From Gemmatimonadales bacterium (GTDB taxonomy: Bacteria; Gemmatimonadota; Gemmatimonadetes; Gemmatimonadales; GWC2-71-9), in assembly GCA_013694695.1 (NCBI GenBank), contig JACDBX010000107.1, forward strand, positions 1-53,294: a DNA stretch of 53,294 nucleotides. The letters run 5' to 3'. Shown in pieces: positions 35,477 through 44,077 of the stretch. Made by a program: the position numbers and the translations under genes. Position 1 is the stretch's first letter, and the number at the start of each line of letters is the position of its first letter. The notes beneath the pieces were generated by a model. It was not told where the DNA came from. It saw only the letters and a program-made list of their open reading frames with translations, and made no database searches.

Positions 35477-36892
35477 TCAGCGTTTACCGGACCCGACATA
35501 GATGACACGCCAGATCCATCCGCCTTTGTCATCGGATATATAGAGCGAACCATCCGGTGCCTGAGCCAGACCGACGGGCCGGTGGGCTGCTCCCATCGGA
35601 GTCGGCGTGCCACCGTCAAAACCATCAGCGAACGTCTTGTACTGTCCTCTTGGCTTTCCCTTGTGCCAGGGAACGAAGGTCACGACGTAACCTGGGCCGG
35701 CGGGCTGCAATGACGGATCAAAACGGGATCCATGGAACGCAACGAAGAGGCCCCCTTCATACTGTTTCGGGAACTGTGTGCCTGTGTAAAACAGCATTGA
35801 CAACGGAGACCAATGCGCGGGGTATTCGTCCAACGGCAATGCGCGCGTGCCGCATCGGCCAACAATTTTCCCGTCTCCGCCATACTCCGGTGCCAGCACC
35901 TTCTTGTTGCGCTGGCCGTCGTAGTAGCAGTACGGCCATCCGTAGGACTGTCCGCGATCGATGCGGAAGAGCTCTTCGGCAGGCAGCCTGGCATCATCGC
36001 GTTCGGTGAACAACGTGGGCCAATTATCGAACAGCTGGTCACGACCGAGCTGTATTCCGTACAGAGCACCGTCCGCGGGATTGATCGCCAACGCGTTCAT
36101 GTTGCGAAGCTCCGTGGCGAAACGACTGCCGCTTGCCTGCACCTGACCGGTGGCGTTGGCATTGAAGTACCAGACGCCGGCACGAGTGGCCAGCTCGGGG
36201 CACGGATCGATGCCCGGTGAAAACGGCACCCGATTCTGCACCTGACAGGCATTGCCTTCGGAGCCAATGTTGACAAACATGCCACCGGCTCCGTCAAGAA
36301 CGACGGTTTTGCGATGATGATCGCCGGTACTCGGCAGCGCTGAAACGACGGTTACCGGCGGGCCAGCGGGCAACAAGGCACCGTTCGCAAGGTCGTAACG
36401 AATCACCCGGTCGTCGGGCGCGAAATACAGTTGATTGCCACGCAACGCGATGCCGTTGCCGCCGGTGGGCCCAAATCGCACCCGGACGTCGGCCCGTCCA
36501 TCACCATCGGTGTCGCGAAGCCCGAGAATGCCACCGATGATGCTTCCGTCGACCTTATTGTCGAGTGCCACATACAAGTCCCCGTTTGCGTGCACCGCCA
36601 TGTGACGGGCGAGCGGAACGTCCTTCGCTACGACAATCGCGCAGAAACCCGACGGCAACTCCAGACCGCCATTGTCGGCATCACAGACAAGCGAGGAATT
36701 GTTCGCGGACTTCCGATCGAGCGAAGCGGACTGCGGATCAGGTGCACTCGGCGCTGTTGTCGAATCGGCGCATGCGCCGATTGCCATAGCCATGGCGAGC
36801 ACGCAGCCGGTTGCAAGCGCACGCGAGGAACTCGTCGCGTGCGACTCCTTCCGTTGCGGGCCCCGGTGCATACCGGCAGGACGATTATTCAT
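35477..36892 (-). CDS. Exported sorbosone/PQQ-dehydrogenase-like beta-propeller protein
   Basis: A 471-residue predicted lipoprotein (MAIGAC, Cys41) with blades of the soluble glucose/sorbosone dehydrogenase fold: DTDGDGRADVRVRFGPTGGN, LRNMNALAINPADGALYGI, and RGQSYGWPYCYYDG. FVAFHGSRFDPSLQPAGPG and HRPVGLAQAPDGSLYISDD follow. Likely oxidises a sugar or aldehyde with PQQ, but the cofactor is inferred from the fold. Local base use is visibly less G+C rich than neighbouring genes, hinting at transfer. The ATG at 36892 has GGAG eight bases upstream. Confidence 0.85.
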   Translation of the reverse strand: MNNRPAGMHRGPQRKESHATSSSRALATGCVLAMAMAIGACADSTTAPSAPDPQSASLDRKSANNSSLVCDADNGGLELPSGFCAIVVAKDVPLARHMAVHANGDLYVALDNKVDGSIIGGILGLRDTDGDGRADVRVRFGPTGGNGIALRGNQLYFAPDDRVIRYDLANGALLPAGPPVTVVSALPSTGDHHRKTVVLDGAGGMFVNIGSEGNACQVQNRVPFSPGIDPCPELATRAGVWYFNANATGQVQASGSRFATELRNMNALAINPADGALYGIQLGRDQLFDNWPTLFTERDDARLPAEELFRIDRGQSYGWPYCYYDGQRNKKVLAPEYGGDGKIVGRCGTRALPLDEYPAHWSPLSMLFYTGTQFPKQYEGGLFVAFHGSRFDPSLQPAGPGYVVTFVPWHKGKPRGQYKTFADGFDGGTPTPMGAAHRPVGLAQAPDGSLYISDDKGGWIWRVIYVGSGKR

Positions 36893-37008
36893 GGTGTTGC
36901 TCCGTAGGTTGCGTTGGAGGCTGGCATGGCCTTCGGCCAGCCGGTGATTAGGCGGGGCGTCCAGGATCGGCGTTGGCAGCTGTGCCGATCCGGTGGCCGT
37001 ATGGTCAC

Positions 37009-37089
37009 TGAGAGGCCCCCCCGCTCCTGGGAGCCCCCGCGGTTGAGAGTCACCCCACCACTGAGAGTCACGCTAATCCTGAGAATGAC
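37009..37089. repeat. Phased repeat array TGAGAGTCAC, 18-base period
   Basis: TGAGAGTCAC at 37044-37053 and 37062-37071, a variant TGAGAATGAC at 37080-37089, and a partial TGAGAG at 37009. Start-to-start spacings are 18, 18 and 35 bases. All lie in the 230-base spacer upstream of the minus-strand dehydrogenase gene. The arrangement suggests a multimeric regulator's binding sites. Stops in the reading frames exclude a coding repeat. Confidence 0.6.
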
Positions 37090-37122
37090 CTCTCATGACA
37101 TTGAAGACGTGAGCTTTCCGTT

Positions 37123-37470
37123 GTGAGGCACAGGCCGCCCCCCCCGACCGGACCTCAGGGCCCCGTGACCCATAGGTCGGGGGTGAGCGGCGCCTGGGTG
37201 TCATTCGATCCGTCCGGCACGGTGCTGGTGGTAACGGAACGCCTTGCCAACGACACCGATCCGACCTCGGCGGCTGGCGACGAAGGTGTCATCAACACAT
37301 TTGTCCTCAATGCTGACGGCACGCCGGGAACACACCGCGAATTCGACGCAACAGGCGAGGGTCCGCTCGGCTTCGCGTTCAACAAGGCGGGTGCGCTGCT
37401 CACCACCGAGCAGTTTGAGGCACATCCTGCCAGCGCCACGGCAGCACCCATGGGCATCGCAGCACGCTAG
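37123..37470 (+). pseudogene. Beta-propeller (lactonase-like) remnant
   Basis: About 90 residues resemble blades of a lactonase-type seven-bladed propeller: SGAWVSFDPSGTVLVVTE, NTFVLNADGTPGTHREFD, PLGFAFNKAGALLTTEQF. The match starts abruptly without a signal peptide and stops after one or two blades, whereas family members have over 300 residues. A GTG at 37123 could start it, but a decayed fragment is more likely. It sits next to another propeller gene and a repeat array. Confidence 0.55.
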
Positions 37471-37476
37471 AACTGT

Positions 37477-37506
37477 GAAGGCACCACCGCAATTGGTGGT
37501 GCCTTC
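37477..37506. terminator. Perfect 12-base hairpin in a convergent spacer
   Basis: GAAGGCACCACC-GCAATT-GGTGGTGCCTTC lies just after the propeller remnant and downstream of msrA on the other strand. There is no T tract, so termination would be weak or factor-assisted. The remaining 100 bases before msrA show nothing recognisable. Confidence 0.55.
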
Positions 37507-37608
37507 AGCTCGGGATGGTAATGCCGGGGCCGTGCAAGTTACGAGTCGGTCCAAGTCCTCGCGGCGCGATCAGCAGCCCGGCGCAGCGCGAGGGAGCGGG
37601 TCCACGGC

Positions 37609-38136
37609 TCATCGCCGAGCGGGCTGCACCTCGCGCACCGGCAAGCGCCAGCCCGGCCGAACGAAGTGGCAGGTGTAGCCGTTCGGGATCCGCTCCAGGT
37701 AGTCCTGGTGCTCGGGCTCCGCCTCCCAGAACGGCCCGGCCGGCGCGACTTCCGTGACCGCCTTGCCCGGCCACAGGCCCGAGGCGTCGACGTCGGCGAG
37801 GGTGTCCTCGGCGGTGCGCTTCTGTGCATCGCTGGTGTAGTAGATCGCCGAGCGGTAGCTCATGCCGAGGTCGTTGCCCTGACGGTTCTTCGTCGACGGA
37901 TCGTGGATCTGGAAGAAGAACTCGAGCAGGCTCCGATAGCTGAGCCGAGACGGATCGAAGCCGATCTCGATCGCCTCGGCGTGCGTGCCGTGGTTGCGAT
38001 AGGTCGCGTTCGGCACGTCACCGCCGCTGTAGCCGACGCGCGTCGAGTGGACGCCGTCCATCTTGCGGATCAGGTCCTGCATGCCCCAGAAGCAGCCGCC
38101 GGCAAGGACGGCGCGTTCGGTCGTCGCGTCGGTCAC
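37609..38136 (-). CDS. msrA: Peptide methionine-S-sulfoxide reductase MsrA
   Basis: Reduces the S form of methionine sulfoxide in proteins. The 175-residue protein has the active site [13 protein letters not shown], then [30 protein letters not shown] and [16 protein letters not shown]. No C-terminal Cys pair is visible, so recycling probably uses another donor or Cys in YTCHF. The ATG overlaps the msrB stop by four bases. Confidence 0.95.
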   Translation of the reverse strand: MTDATTERAVLAGGCFWGMQDLIRKMDGVHSTRVGYSGGDVPNATYRNHGTHAEAIEIGFDPSRLSYRSLLEFFFQIHDPSTKNRQGNDLGMSYRSAIYYTSDAQKRTAEDTLADVDASGLWPGKAVTEVAPAGPFWEAEPEHQDYLERIPNGYTCHFVRPGWRLPVREVQPARR

Positions 38137-38585
38137 CGCACGTCCTCCACCTGGTCGCAGTACGCGCCGTAGCCTTCGGCGGTCATGTCGTCGCGATGGA
38201 CAAAGCGCAACGACGCCGAGTTGATGCAGTAGCGCAGGCCGCCGCGCTCGCGCGGACCGTCGTCGAAGACGTGGCCGAGGTGGCTGTCGCCGTGCGCCGA
38301 GCGCACCTCGGTGCGCACCGCGCCGAACGACGAGTCGCGCAGCTCGTTGACGTTCGTCGGCTCGATCGGCTTGGTGAAGCTGGGCCAGCCACAGCCCGAT
38401 TCGAACTTGTCCGCCGAGGCGAACAGTGGCTCTCCCGAGACGATGTCGACGTAGATGCCGGGCTCGTGGTTGTCGAGGTACTCGCCGGTCCCCGGCCGCT
38501 CGGTCGCGTTCTCCTGCGTGACACGATACTGTTCCTTGTTGAGACGGGCAACCGCCTCAGAGGTTTTTTGATAGGTGGTGGGCAT
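38133..38585 (-). CDS. msrB: Peptide methionine-R-sulfoxide reductase MsrB
   Basis: Reduces the R form of methionine sulfoxide. The 150-residue protein has [44 protein letters not shown] and the catalytic Cys in [11 protein letters not shown]. The paired zinc-binding CxxC motifs of many MsrB proteins are absent, placing it in the metal-free type. The ATG at 38585 has GGAG seven bases upstream. It forms an overlapping operon with msrA. Confidence 0.95.
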   Translation of the reverse strand: MPTTYQKTSEAVARLNKEQYRVTQENATERPGTGEYLDNHEPGIYVDIVSGEPLFASADKFESGCGWPSFTKPIEPTNVNELRDSSFGAVRTEVRSAHGDSHLGHVFDDGPRERGGLRYCINSASLRFVHRDDMTAEGYGAYCDQVEDVR

Positions 38586-38679
38586 TCGTTGCTCCATGTC
38601 GCAGTTCCAGTGGGCGGACCCGGTGAAATCCTTAATGCACCGTGGCCGCTCACCGGAATGTACACACAGGTGGGAGCGG

Positions 38680-40254
38680 CTATCGCCGCCTGATCGCCTT
38701 GTAGATCCGGAACTGCACCCGCGACGTCGTCGGGGCGCTCACGACGCCCAGCGAACTTGCCACCGTCCGCTCCACCGAAAAACTCGCCTCGACCGGCATG
38801 CGCAGCACGCCGTCGCGCCCTCGCCCGTCATGCGAATAACTGAGTCCGATCCCGACCCGCGTCGCGGCTGCGCGTGTGCCGGTGGCGAGCGCTTCCACGT
38901 CCGCACCGACGATGGGATCTTGCCCGTCGACATACTCGAACATGTCCGATCCCCGTCGCTCGTACTGCACCAGTCCGGCGATCGCGAGGCTGGCGGCCAT
39001 GCGGAAGAATGGCCGAGCGGTGAGCGCGACGATGTCGCCGGGATCGCGCGACACCGCCGCGCGGAATCTCGCAGGGAGGAGGGCCTGGAGCGGGGAGCCG
39101 ACACGAGCCTCGAGTTCGCCGGCAAGCTGTCGCACGTAGTTGCCCTCAACCCGCAGCCCGATGCGCCCTCGCATCACTTCGACCGTCGCCCCGACCTCGA
39201 TGTCGGTCTGCCCGTCGCCGGTTCCCTGATCGAGGAGCGCGCCTGCATCGGGTGCGTCCCCAGTCGGAAACCGCACCGCCCCTCGCAGCCACGCAGCGGT
39301 CATCGATCGCTCACCCTCCCGACGGAACGCCTCAACAAGAACCCCCGTTTCGACGTCGCCGAGCGCCACCCGAGGCGCACCATTGCGCGGGGTGAAGCCG
39401 AACGCCGTGCCCGCGTCCAGCAGAGCGTCGAATCCCTCAGCGGTGACCGGGCTCGTCGGCAGAGCGGGGGAGGCGGTGAACCCGATGCCGAAATCGTCAT
39501 TGAACGCGCCACGAACCGCCGCCACCCGGCCGAGGAGGGCCATCCCCGACGTGCTGCCGGCGGTCGGGAGGATGGGGCTTGAACGCTGGGGGTCGGCCAG
39601 AAGCTCGAAGAGCATCGCCCGGACGCCTGGCGCGGTCGCGAGGAGGGCCTGGGCGCGCGCCTCGTTGGCTGGGTCGGCGGCGTAATCCCCCCGGCCCACT
39701 CGTGTCGAAAGTTCAGACAGCGCCTGGTCGAACTCTGCAAAAAAAGTGGCAGTCTGATTGGCGCCGGCCGTGGTCCCCAGAATGGGGTCTGAGGGGTTGA
39801 ATCCGAGCGTACTGCCAGCCGAGTCGATCCCGAGGTCCACCTGGGTGCGCACCGAGACGATCGGCACCGACCCGAAAACCGTGATCCGGCGGGAAACACC
39901 GTAGGCGAGACCGATCGTACCCACGCCCCGCTGCCACTCGGCGATCGGCGACACCCGACCGAGGCTGTTGGCCGGGGCGCTCGCCCCGAGGATCGCACTG
40001 AGCCGAGCGTCGACTTCAGCCACCAGCGGGTCGGCCCCGCCGTCGAGCGCATTCCCCGGGGCGATGAGCGTGCCGAGCGGTTGGCGCATGCCGTCCCACC
40101 ACACCTCGCTGGTCGGGAAGAAGGCACCGCCGAGTTCGATTCGGAGAGCCCCCGCTGGTGCATTGATGGAGGGAAGCTGGGCCGCAGCGGGGGCGGCTAT
40201 CAGGGTGAGCGCGCTGCTCCAGCTGAGCGCCCGCGAGGCGATGCCAGGTTTCAT
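38680..40254 (-). CDS. Putative exported outer-membrane protein of unknown function
   Basis: A 524-residue protein with a classic signal peptide ([12 protein letters not shown], cut near residue 26). The mature part alternates hydrophobic and polar residues as in a beta barrel ([55 protein letters not shown]) and ends in charged RIYKAIRRR rather than a terminal aromatic. No family was recognised. The ATG at 40254 is chosen; the frame upstream runs antisense across the tRNA gene. Confidence 0.7.
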   Translation of the reverse strand: MKPGIASRALSWSSALTLIAAPAAAQLPSINAPAGALRIELGGAFFPTSEVWWDGMRQPLGTLIAPGNALDGGADPLVAEVDARLSAILGASAPANSLGRVSPIAEWQRGVGTIGLAYGVSRRITVFGSVPIVSVRTQVDLGIDSAGSTLGFNPSDPILGTTAGANQTATFFAEFDQALSELSTRVGRGDYAADPANEARAQALLATAPGVRAMLFELLADPQRSSPILPTAGSTSGMALLGRVAAVRGAFNDDFGIGFTASPALPTSPVTAEGFDALLDAGTAFGFTPRNGAPRVALGDVETGVLVEAFRREGERSMTAAWLRGAVRFPTGDAPDAGALLDQGTGDGQTDIEVGATVEVMRGRIGLRVEGNYVRQLAGELEARVGSPLQALLPARFRAAVSRDPGDIVALTARPFFRMAASLAIAGLVQYERRGSDMFEYVDGQDPIVGADVEALATGTRAAATRVGIGLSYSHDGRGRDGVLRMPVEASFSVERTVASSLGVVSAPTTSRVQFRIYKAIRRR

Positions 40255-40299
40255 CGGCCGAAAAGTAGCGCCTCGGATGCGCACCGCACCGCGCTGGCA

Positions 40300-40307
40300 T
40301 ATTCTTG
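40300..40307 (+). promoter_or_regulatory. -10 element of the tRNA-Leu gene
   Basis: TATTCTTG differs from TAnnTTTG at one base and ends four bases before the tRNA 5' end, the same spacing as the element before the SDR start codon. No convincing -35 is seen. Confidence 0.4.
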
Positions 40308-40311
40308 GCAT

Positions 40312-40394
40312 GCTCGGGTGGCGAAATGGCAGACGCAGGGGACTTAAAATCCCCAGGGGGCAACCCCATGCGGGTTCGATTCCCGCCCCGAGCA
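40312..40394 (+). tRNA. tRNA-Leu (anticodon UAA)
   Basis: Acceptor arms GCTCGGG and CCCGAGC pair over seven bases, with discriminator A. The T arm is GCGGG-TTCGATT-CCCGC. The anticodon loop centre ACTTAAAAT gives anticodon TAA. A long variable arm of the class II type is present. CCA is not encoded. Confidence 0.97.
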
Positions 40395-40420
40395 CTCTCC
40401 ACATCATGCCAAGAGGAAAC

Positions 40421-40861
40421 ATGCGAGCTCACCGCAGGGGTTTCACCATCATCGAGCTGCTGGTTGTGGTGGCAATCATGGGCCTCCTCGCCACGCTCGC
40501 GCTGCCGAAGCTGGCTGCGACGCGGCAGCGGGCGACTGTGGCCACGATGATCAGCGACCTCAAGAACCTGCTGACCGCACAGGAAGCATATTTTGTCGCC
40601 TATCGCGACTACGCGGACGGCATCGCCACAACGGAGGTGGCAGGCCCGGGGGCCGCTGGACGGGTAGTGTCGCGGCTCTCGCCGGGGAATCAGGCCGTGG
40701 TCGAGAGGAAGAATGGATCAGGCGGGGTCGGCTGGTCGGCCACGGTCACCAATCCCAGCGTCACTGATCCCACCCGGGACACCTGCGGCATCTTCGTGGG
40801 GGACGTGTCCTATTCGCCCAATGCAGCAGTGATCACCCCCGGCACAGTAGCCTGCTACTGA
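40421..40861 (+). CDS. Type IV pilin-like (prepilin) protein
   Basis: A 146-residue prepilin. The short basic leader MRAHRRG is followed by FTIIELLVVVAIMGLLATLA, the class III signal cut by PilD between Gly7 and Phe8, with Glu5 of the mature chain in place. The globular part has two late cysteines (DTCGIF, VACY) that could form the pilin disulfide loop. The ATG at 40421 follows AGAGG. Starts 26 bases after the tRNA; an ATPase of the pilus/secretion type lies nearby on the other strand. Confidence 0.9.
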   Translation: MRAHRRGFTIIELLVVVAIMGLLATLALPKLAATRQRATVATMISDLKNLLTAQEAYFVAYRDYADGIATTEVAGPGAAGRVVSRLSPGNQAVVERKNGSGGVGWSATVTNPSVTDPTRDTCGIFVGDVSYSPNAAVITPGTVACY

Positions 40862-40879
40862 GCCTGCGGAGCGGCTGGG

Positions 40880-41410
40880 CTACCTGCTGTGCAGGATGTC
40901 GAGGCTGCCCCCCAGGAAGGAGTCAGGGCGCGCAGCGTGGTCGAGGCGCAGGACCCGGCCGTTGACGGTCCGCTCCACCACGAACCCTTGTCCTGATACC
41001 GTGTAGCTGACGCCATCCTCCACCGGTCCCGCATCGGCAAGCTGCGACGGATTGCGGCCGTGGGCGCGCCGGTAGGCATCTATCCTGGCGCGTGAAAGGA
41101 AGAGCGCGTACCGCGCCTGCGCCTCGGCCCGGGCGGGTGAGAGAACCGCCGGTCCCGGGGGCTCGCCGAAGATCGCCGCCGGCCGGGCAATCCATGCCCA
41201 CGCCAGCGTCCCGGTGAGCGCAATCAGGACGACCAGCATCGGCGCCTGGCGGTGCTCCCGCTGCTTCGCCGCCGCGATCGCGGCCTTGTGGTCCGTCGCC
41301 TCCTGCCGCTTCGAGTCCATCACCCCGCGGACTGCGTCTCGCAGCTCGTCCCGGTCGTCGCGCGACGTCGCCGAATCCCGTGAAATCGGACGTGAGGCAC
41401 CGCTACTCAT
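40880..41410 (-). CDS. Single-pass membrane protein of unknown function
   Basis: A 176-residue protein. Its N-terminal 56 residues are highly charged (SRDDRDELRDAVRGVMDSKR). One helix follows at about 57-74, then a C-terminal domain starting after AIFGEPPGP and containing ARYALFLSRARIDAYRRAHG and SYTVSGQGFVVERTVNG, reminiscent of pilin-type globular domains. Its start overlaps the free receiver gene by eight bases, so it belongs to the ATPase-receiver operon and may be a pilus or secretion assembly component. Confidence 0.65.
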   Translation of the reverse strand: MSSGASRPISRDSATSRDDRDELRDAVRGVMDSKRQEATDHKAAIAAAKQREHRQAPMLVVLIALTGTLAWAWIARPAAIFGEPPGPAVLSPARAEAQARYALFLSRARIDAYRRAHGRNPSQLADAGPVEDGVSYTVSGQGFVVERTVNGRVLRLDHAARPDSFLGGSLDILHSR

Positions 41411-41783
41411 TGCCGACTCGCTCCCCGGCCAGCGCACGCTTCACCTGTTCGGGGAAATCGCGGATGTCGATCGGCTTGGTGATGTAGCCGTCGAATCCTG
41501 CCGCCATCGCCTTCTCGCGATCCCCCGACATTGCGTGCGCGGTGAGCGCGATCACCCGCAGGCCGGAATGCGTGCTGTCACGAATCTCGCGGAGCAGGGC
41601 ATAACCGTCCTTGCCCGGCATCTGGATGTCCATCAGCACCAGGTCAGGCGTCGCCGCATCAAGCGTCGCGAACAGCGTCTCGCCGCCGGGAATGCCGGTG
41701 ACTTCGTGCCCCTTCAGCGTGAGCAGGGTTCGGAACAACTTCATGTTGTCGGGGCTGTCCTCGACAATCAGCACATGTGCCAT
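41403..41783 (-). CDS. Stand-alone response regulator receiver protein
   Basis: A 126-residue CheY-like receiver. It has the acidic pair in VLIVEDSPDN, the phosphoacceptor Asp52 in LVLMDIQMPGKDG, Thr81 in ALTAHAM, and Lys103 in GYITKPID. No output domain. The ATG at 41783 has GGAG five bases upstream and overlaps the end of the ATPase-receiver gene. The cognate kinase is not in the window. Confidence 0.93.
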   Translation of the reverse strand: MAHVLIVEDSPDNMKLFRTLLTLKGHEVTGIPGGETLFATLDAATPDLVLMDIQMPGKDGYALLREIRDSTHSGLRVIALTAHAMSGDREKAMAAGFDGYITKPIDIRDFPEQVKRALAGERVGNE

Positions 41784-41785
41784 CG

Positions 41786-43954
41786 TCACTCCATCCGGCT
41801 GCGCTTGAGCACGGCGCGCACCCGAGCCACCAGCGATCGCGGCTGAACGGGCTTGGTGAGGTAGTCCTGGGCACCCAACTCGAGCGCGAGGGTTTCGGTG
41901 TCGTCCGTCCGCGCGGTGAGCATGATCACCGGCAGGCCGGCCGTGGTGACTCGTGCCCGGAGTTCCTCGAGTACGCCCAGTCCGGTCAGGCGGGGCATGT
42001 CATGGTCGAGCAACACGAGGTCGATCGACTTTGTGTCGATCGCGTCGAGGGTGTCCAGCCCATCGGCGGATTCAATCACGGTGAATCCATCGCGTTCAAG
42101 CACTGTGCGCACCAGGCGTCGCATCTGCGCGTCATCATCGGCGAGGAGGATGGTCGCCCCGCTGCCGTCCTCGGCCGCCGTGCCCCGGCCCCGGGTCACC
42201 TCTGCCGACAAGGTGGCTGCCGCTGCGCCCGCCTCCGCGTCGCCGGTTTCATGCGGGTCGCCCAGCACACGGTGGACTTCGTCGAGGGAAGTGACGCCGG
42301 TCCAGAACCGGTGCATTCCGCTCTCGCGGAGCGTCTTCATGCCGTGCGGCCGCGCGGCCGCGAGCACCTGTTCAAGCGGTGCGTCGGTCTCGATCAGCTT
42401 TGCGACCTTGCCCTCGATCGGAAGCAGCTCGACTACCGCGACGCGGCCCCGATACCCGGTGCCATTGCACCGCTTGCATCCGATCGATCGCATCGGGGCC
42501 ACCACACCCACGAACTTTTCTGGCGGCCGCAATTCCGGCGGCAGCTCATCGACTGGATGAGGCTCGGCGCAGTGCTGGCAGAGCCTCCTGACCAGGCGCT
42601 GTGCCACCACTCCCTTCAGGACGGTCGAGATCTTGAAGAGGTCGACACCCATGTCGCGCAGTCGCACGATGGCGGAGACCGCGTCGTTGGTGTGCAGCGT
42701 CGAGAAGACAAGGTGGCCGGTGAGCCCGGCCTGGATCGCGATTGACGCCGTCTCGGGATCGCGAATCTCGCCGACGAGGACAATGTCGGGGTCTTGACGG
42801 AGCACGGAGCGCAGCGCGGTGGCGAAGGTGAAGTCCTGGGCCTCGTTGATCTGAAGTTGCGAGATGCCGTTCACGTCGTACTCGACCGGATCCTCGACCG
42901 TGACGATGTTGACCCGTCCCGTCTTGAGATGGTTGAGCACGGCGTACAACGTGGTCGTCTTGCCCGATCCTGTCGGCCCGGTCACGAGCACCATCCCCTC
43001 GCGATGGCCGAGCATCCGCAGCAGCGGCTCCTCCTCATCCGCGGGCAGCACGAGTTCGCCGACTGATGTCTTGAGGTTGGCCTGGTCGAGGATCCGGATC
43101 ACCAGCTTCTCGCCGCGCCGCGCCACCGGGGCGGTCGCGACGCGCATGTCGATCGCCTGCCCATCGACCCGCACGCTGCTGCGTCCGTCCTGCGGCACCA
43201 TCGAATTGGTCACGTCGAGCCCGGCCACGATCTTCACGCGGCGCACCAATGCCGGCCCGGATGCTTCGGGGAGCCGCATCACCTCGCGCAGCACGCCGTC
43301 GATTCGGTACCGCACGATCACGTGTCCCGATTCGATCTCGGCGTGCACGTCGCTGGCGCCGGTTCGGACCGAGTCGGCGAGCATCGCATCGACAAGCTTC
43401 GCCATCGGGGCATCGAGCGCGGGGTCGCGGCCGATGTCCGCAGGCGCCTCATCGATGTCGATCTCGATCCCCGCGGGCTCGAGTCCGCTCAGCAGGCGAT
43501 TGATGCTGTTTTCGGGACGGTAGAGCTCGTCGAGCTTCTCGCCGATCGCCATCGGCGGCGCCACCTCGAAGCGAACGTCGCGACCAGTGAGAAACCCGAG
43601 TTCCTGCTCGGCAGCGTAGTCCCGCGGGTCGGACGTTGCGAGGCGGATCGACCGTTCATCCGCGCCAAGCACGACCACGTGGTAGCGTCGTGCCGCGACC
43701 TCGGGAAGCATCGAGACCAGCCGGGAATCCGCCAGGTTGAGGTTGGCGGCCGGGAACCGGAACCGCCTGGTGAGCTCACCGACGATGGCGTCGTCGTCCG
43801 TGACCCCGCCGCGCACCAGCGCGATCCAGAGGCGCGCTGCAGTGCCGACCGTTGCTGACAATTCTTCCAGGCGGTCCGCCGTAATGATCCCGGCCTCGAC
43901 CAGCAGGGGTCCGAGCCACGCGTCGGAAAAATCCGCCGTTGCGATGCGATTCAT
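41786..43954 (-). CDS. PilB/GspE-type secretion ATPase fused to a receiver domain
   Basis: A 722-residue hexameric-type ATPase for a type IV pilus or type II secretion system, carrying a regulator at its C terminus. The N-terminal MshEN/GspE-N part spans about 15-145. Walker A GPTGSGKT is at 326-333 and the Asp/Walker B region VGEIRDPETA is near 394. The zinc tetra-cysteine pair is CQHC (459-462) and CKRC (493-496). A linker (about 565-600) leads to a CheY-like receiver (601-720) with Asp650 and Lys701. The fusion implies phosphorylation control of the motor. The ATG at 43954 was chosen. Confidence 0.92.
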   Translation of the reverse strand: MNRIATADFSDAWLGPLLVEAGIITADRLEELSATVGTAARLWIALVRGGVTDDDAIVGELTRRFRFPAANLNLADSRLVSMLPEVAARRYHVVVLGADERSIRLATSDPRDYAAEQELGFLTGRDVRFEVAPPMAIGEKLDELYRPENSINRLLSGLEPAGIEIDIDEAPADIGRDPALDAPMAKLVDAMLADSVRTGASDVHAEIESGHVIVRYRIDGVLREVMRLPEASGPALVRRVKIVAGLDVTNSMVPQDGRSSVRVDGQAIDMRVATAPVARRGEKLVIRILDQANLKTSVGELVLPADEEEPLLRMLGHREGMVLVTGPTGSGKTTTLYAVLNHLKTGRVNIVTVEDPVEYDVNGISQLQINEAQDFTFATALRSVLRQDPDIVLVGEIRDPETASIAIQAGLTGHLVFSTLHTNDAVSAIVRLRDMGVDLFKISTVLKGVVAQRLVRRLCQHCAEPHPVDELPPELRPPEKFVGVVAPMRSIGCKRCNGTGYRGRVAVVELLPIEGKVAKLIETDAPLEQVLAAARPHGMKTLRESGMHRFWTGVTSLDEVHRVLGDPHETGDAEAGAAAATLSAEVTRGRGTAAEDGSGATILLADDDAQMRRLVRTVLERDGFTVIESADGLDTLDAIDTKSIDLVLLDHDMPRLTGLGVLEELRARVTTAGLPVIMLTARTDDTETLALELGAQDYLTKPVQPRSLVARVRAVLKRSRME

Positions 43955-43999
43955 GTCGTTCCGATTGGCAGGTGATTCGGGGGGACGCAGCACACAGGT

Positions 44000-44028
44000 T
44001 TGTTGGCCGCGGCCGAGAAAGATACGAT
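44000..44028 (+). promoter_or_regulatory. Candidate promoter of aroA
   Basis: TTGTTG (44000-44005), a 17-base spacer, and TACGAT (44023-44028), in the divergent spacer before aroA. Transcription would start near 44036, about 40 bases before the ATG. Confidence 0.4.
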
Positions 44029-44077
44029 TCCCGCTGCTAATTGCATCCTATCCCCGTTTCATGGAGTACGTTGCCAG

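Noticed and set aside
37009-37089. Repeat array considered as a CRISPR
   Set aside because: Units are only 10 bases with 8-base gaps, far shorter than CRISPR repeats and spacers, and no cas gene is near.
40255-40422. N-terminal extension of the outer-membrane protein gene across the tRNA
   Set aside because: It is antisense to tRNA-Leu and would place a 56-residue non-signal stretch before a perfect signal peptide.
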